Source of the DNA: Paramixta manurensis
Lineage (GTDB): Bacteria; Pseudomonadota; Gammaproteobacteria; Enterobacterales; Enterobacteriaceae
Direction of reading: 5' to 3'
Length of the DNA stretch: 64,000 bases
Assembly: GCF_013285385.1 (NCBI RefSeq)
Contig: NZ_CP054212.1
Span: 2,480,001-2,544,000, forward strand
Every line of letters begins with the position of its first letter. The first letter of the stretch is position 1. Both the position numbers and the translations under genes were made by a program. This document shows, one piece after another, positions 62,176-64,000 of this stretch. Below the pieces are notes generated by a model that did not search any database, had not been told where the DNA came from, and saw nothing but the letters and a program-made list of their open reading frames with translations.

Positions 62176-63570
62176 GTGCACCTTTTGAAACTCATGCTGC
62201 CTGTTTACCACAGCTTCGATTATACCCCAGACGCCTTAACACGTCTGTTTTCCCGTGTCGCTCATTTACCCTGGTCGATGCTGCTCAGTTCAGGTTTTGC
62301 CGACCATGCTGATAACCGCTTTGATATTATGGTGGCCGACCCGTGCCAGACCTTGCAATCAGAAGGCATCACCACAGTAATCCGTAAAGGTGACAGGGTC
62401 ACGGAATCACACGCCGATCCATTAGCATTAGTACAACAAGCGCTCGATGAGTGCGGATTAAGCGCCGATATCAATACGGATCTGCCGTTTCAGGGCGGAG
62501 CTCTCGGCTTGTTTGGCTATGATCTTGGTCGCCGTTTCGAACGCCTGCCGCACCTTGCTGAGCCTCAATTGCAAACGCCGGATATGGCGGTCGGCATTTA
62601 TGACTGGGCATTAATCGCCGATCACCACCAAAAAACACTCACTTTGGTGGCGCATTGCGACGCGACACAACGCCTCGCATGGCTTGAAACATTGCCTGAG
62701 GTTGATGCACGTCCGGCATTTCAACTCACCAGCGCCTGGCAATCCAACATGACACTCGCCGACTATGAAGCCAAATTCGCGCGTATTCAGGCGTGGCTCC
62801 ATGCCGGAGATTGTTACCAGGTCAACCTCGCTCAGCGTTTTCAGGCTACTTATCAGGGCGATGAATGGCAGGCTTTCACGCTGCTCAATCAACAAAACCG
62901 TGCGCCTTTCAGCGCTTTTCTACGCCTGCCGCACAGCGTGATCCTTAGTCTCTCGCCCGAGCGCTTTCTGTCGCTCGAACAGGGTGTGATCGAAACACGT
63001 CCCATTAAAGGGACGTTGCCGCGGTTAGCAGAACAAGAGGCCGATCGTCGTCAGGCGCAAAAGCTGGCGCATTCGGAAAAAGATCGCGCGGAAAACCTGA
63101 TGATTGTCGACTTACTGCGTAACGATATTGGGCGAGTCGCTCAACCTGGCAGTGTTGAGGTGCCCGAATTATTTGTCGTCGAACCTTTTCCGGCGGTTCA
63201 TCATTTGGTCAGCACCGTTCGCGCGCGTTTAAAACCCGGTTTGCACGCCACCGATTTGTTACGCGCCTGTTTTCCCGGCGGTTCAATTACCGGCGCGCCA
63301 AAAGTGCGGGCGATGGAGATCATCGAAACGCTCGAACCACAAAGACGCAATGCCTGGTGTGGCAGCATTGGGTATCTAAGCGTTTGCGGGCGCATGGATA
63401 CTAATATCACCATCCGAACCCTGATTGCCGAACAGGGGCACCTTTACTGCGCCGCTGGCGGCGGTATTGTCGCCGATAGTCAGGCGGCGGCGGAATATCA
63501 GGAAACGCTGGATAAGGTCAACCGCATTTTGCCCTGCCTGGCGGCGGAGGCTTTACATGGCGACAACTAA
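62176..63570 (+). CDS. pabB: Aminodeoxychorismate synthase component I
   Basis: With PabA, PabB converts chorismate to 4-amino-4-deoxychorismate for folate. It has 464 residues from GTG 62176 or 458 from ATG 62194 (453 in E. coli); the start is not decided by sequence alone. The N-terminal domain holds QGGALGLFGYDLGRRFE. The chorismate-binding half has ETRPIKGTLPR with the catalytic Lys and AFPGGSITGAPK-like CFPGGSITGAPKVRAMEII. nudL begins before its stop (14 bp overlap). Confidence 0.95.
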   Translation: MHLLKLMLPVYHSFDYTPDALTRLFSRVAHLPWSMLLSSGFADHADNRFDIMVADPCQTLQSEGITTVIRKGDRVTESHADPLALVQQALDECGLSADINTDLPFQGGALGLFGYDLGRRFERLPHLAEPQLQTPDMAVGIYDWALIADHHQKTLTLVAHCDATQRLAWLETLPEVDARPAFQLTSAWQSNMTLADYEAKFARIQAWLHAGDCYQVNLAQRFQATYQGDEWQAFTLLNQQNRAPFSAFLRLPHSVILSLSPERFLSLEQGVIETRPIKGTLPRLAEQEADRRQAQKLAHSEKDRAENLMIVDLLRNDIGRVAQPGSVEVPELFVVEPFPAVHHLVSTVRARLKPGLHATDLLRACFPGGSITGAPKVRAMEIIETLEPQRRNAWCGSIGYLSVCGRMDTNITIRTLIAEQGHLYCAAGGGIVADSQAAAEYQETLDKVNRILPCLAAEALHGDN

Positions 63571-64000
63571 TTTGACCCTTGAGGGGTTTTTAACCCGCTT
63601 TTTATTACAAGCGCCGCCTACGCAAATGCAACCACTGCCGACACGGCGCGCAGCAGTACTGGTGCCGGTGGTCGAACGCGCGCAACCGGGGCTGTTACTG
63701 ACCCGCCGCACCACACACCTACGCAAACATGCCGGACAGGTTGCCTTCCCCGGCGGGATGATGGATCCCGATGATGTTTCTCTAACCGCCACCGCCCTAC
63801 GTGAAGCGATGGAGGAAGTGGCGATCCCACCCGACAGCGTGCGTGTCATCGGCACCTTGCCGCCGGTTACCAGCAGCACTGGTTTTCAGGTTACCCCGGT
63901 GGTGGGTATTATTCCGCCTGATATCGCGCGGCGCGCCAGCGAAGACGAAGTCGACGCCATTTTTGAAATGCCTCTACAGGAGGCATTGCGCCTTGCCCGC
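63557..64000 (+). CDS. nudL: NudL, CoA pyrophosphatase-like Nudix hydrolase (partial)
   Basis: The frame opens at ATG 63557 (MATTNLTLEGFLTRF) inside the pabB end and runs off the window after 148 codons without a stop. HLRKHAGQVAFPGG and the ALREAMEEVAIPP Nudix box match E. coli NudL (YeaB), a CoA-type Nudix protein of 192 residues that also follows pabB. About 40 codons are missing. The overlap suggests translational coupling with pabB. Confidence 0.92.
   Translation, partial: MATTNLTLEGFLTRFLLQAPPTQMQPLPTRRAAVLVPVVERAQPGLLLTRRTTHLRKHAGQVAFPGGMMDPDDVSLTATALREAMEEVAIPPDSVRVIGTLPPVTSSTGFQVTPVVGIIPPDIARRASEDEVDAIFEMPLQEALRLAR

Overview
The window reads as core chromosome of an enterobacterium (order Enterobacterales). 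Nearly every protein closely resembles an Escherichia coli K-12 counterpart in length and motifs, and local gene order follows blocks known from E. coli. These are tonB-yciI-yciY-cls-yciU, oppFDCBA, ychE-adhE-tdk-hns, galU-rssB-rssA-ychJ-purU-tRNA-Tyr, topB-selD-ydjA-sppA-ansA, msrB-gapA-yeaD, mipA-yeaG-yeaH, dadAX, ycgB-fadR-dsbB, ycgN-ycgM-ycgL-minCDE and rnd-fadD-yeaY-tsaB-yoaA-yoaB-yoaH-pabB-nudL. The junctions differ from E. coli: nhaB, pncA and umuDC are absent from their E. coli places, minE is joined to rnd, and galU is followed by ugd and a UDP-glucuronate epimerase. This suggests a non-Escherichia member, possibly Erwiniaceae or a relative; that assignment is inference. I see no insertion sequence, prophage, CRISPR array, toxin-antitoxin pair or obvious genomic island.

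Layout. 0-3.6 kb: tonB, yciI, the tiny Arg-rich yciY, cardiolipin synthase and yciU. 3.6-11 kb: oligopeptide permease with two tandem binding-protein genes. 11-17 kb: ychE, adhE, tdk and hns. 17-20.5 kb: a galU-ugd-epimerase operon making UDP-glucose, UDP-glucuronate and UDP-galacturonate. 20.6-24.2 kb: RssB/RssA, ychJ and purU. 24.2-24.7 kb: a stringent-type promoter, tRNA-Tyr and a two-unit rtT-like repeat that recopies the tRNA 3' end. 24.7-32.8 kb: xthA, ynjH-topB-selD, ydjA, sppA and ansA. 32.8-36.7 kb: yeaC-msrB, gapA, yeaD and mipA. 37-42.7 kb: the stress genes yeaG-yeaH behind a textbook sigma-54 promoter, then nhaP2 and yebV. 42.8-48.5 kb: a Bcr/CflA-type exporter, dadAX and ycgB (SpoVR family). 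48.5-53 kb: fadR, dsbB, ycgN, ycgM, an MltB-family lipoprotein and ycgL. 53-64 kb: minCDE, rnd, fadD, yeaY, tsaB, yoaA, yoaB, yoaH, pabB and a truncated nudL at the edge.

Functional links. FadR and its expected target fadD lie in the same window, and fadD has a FadR-like site. YeaG, YeaH and YcgB, partners in one stress module, lie within 10 kb. Central carbon genes gapA and adhE carry Cra-like sites. Dipeptide uptake (Opp), D-alanine turnover (DadAX), a lytic transglycosylase and MipA together touch murein recycling.

The parts that best repay a second look are the rtT-like repeat, the palindrome and Cra/FNR-like sites upstream of adhE, the galU-ugd-epimerase insertion, the tandem OppA pair, and the sigma-54 promoter linking yeaGH to a nearby ycgB. 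I did not find a clearly new multi-gene system.
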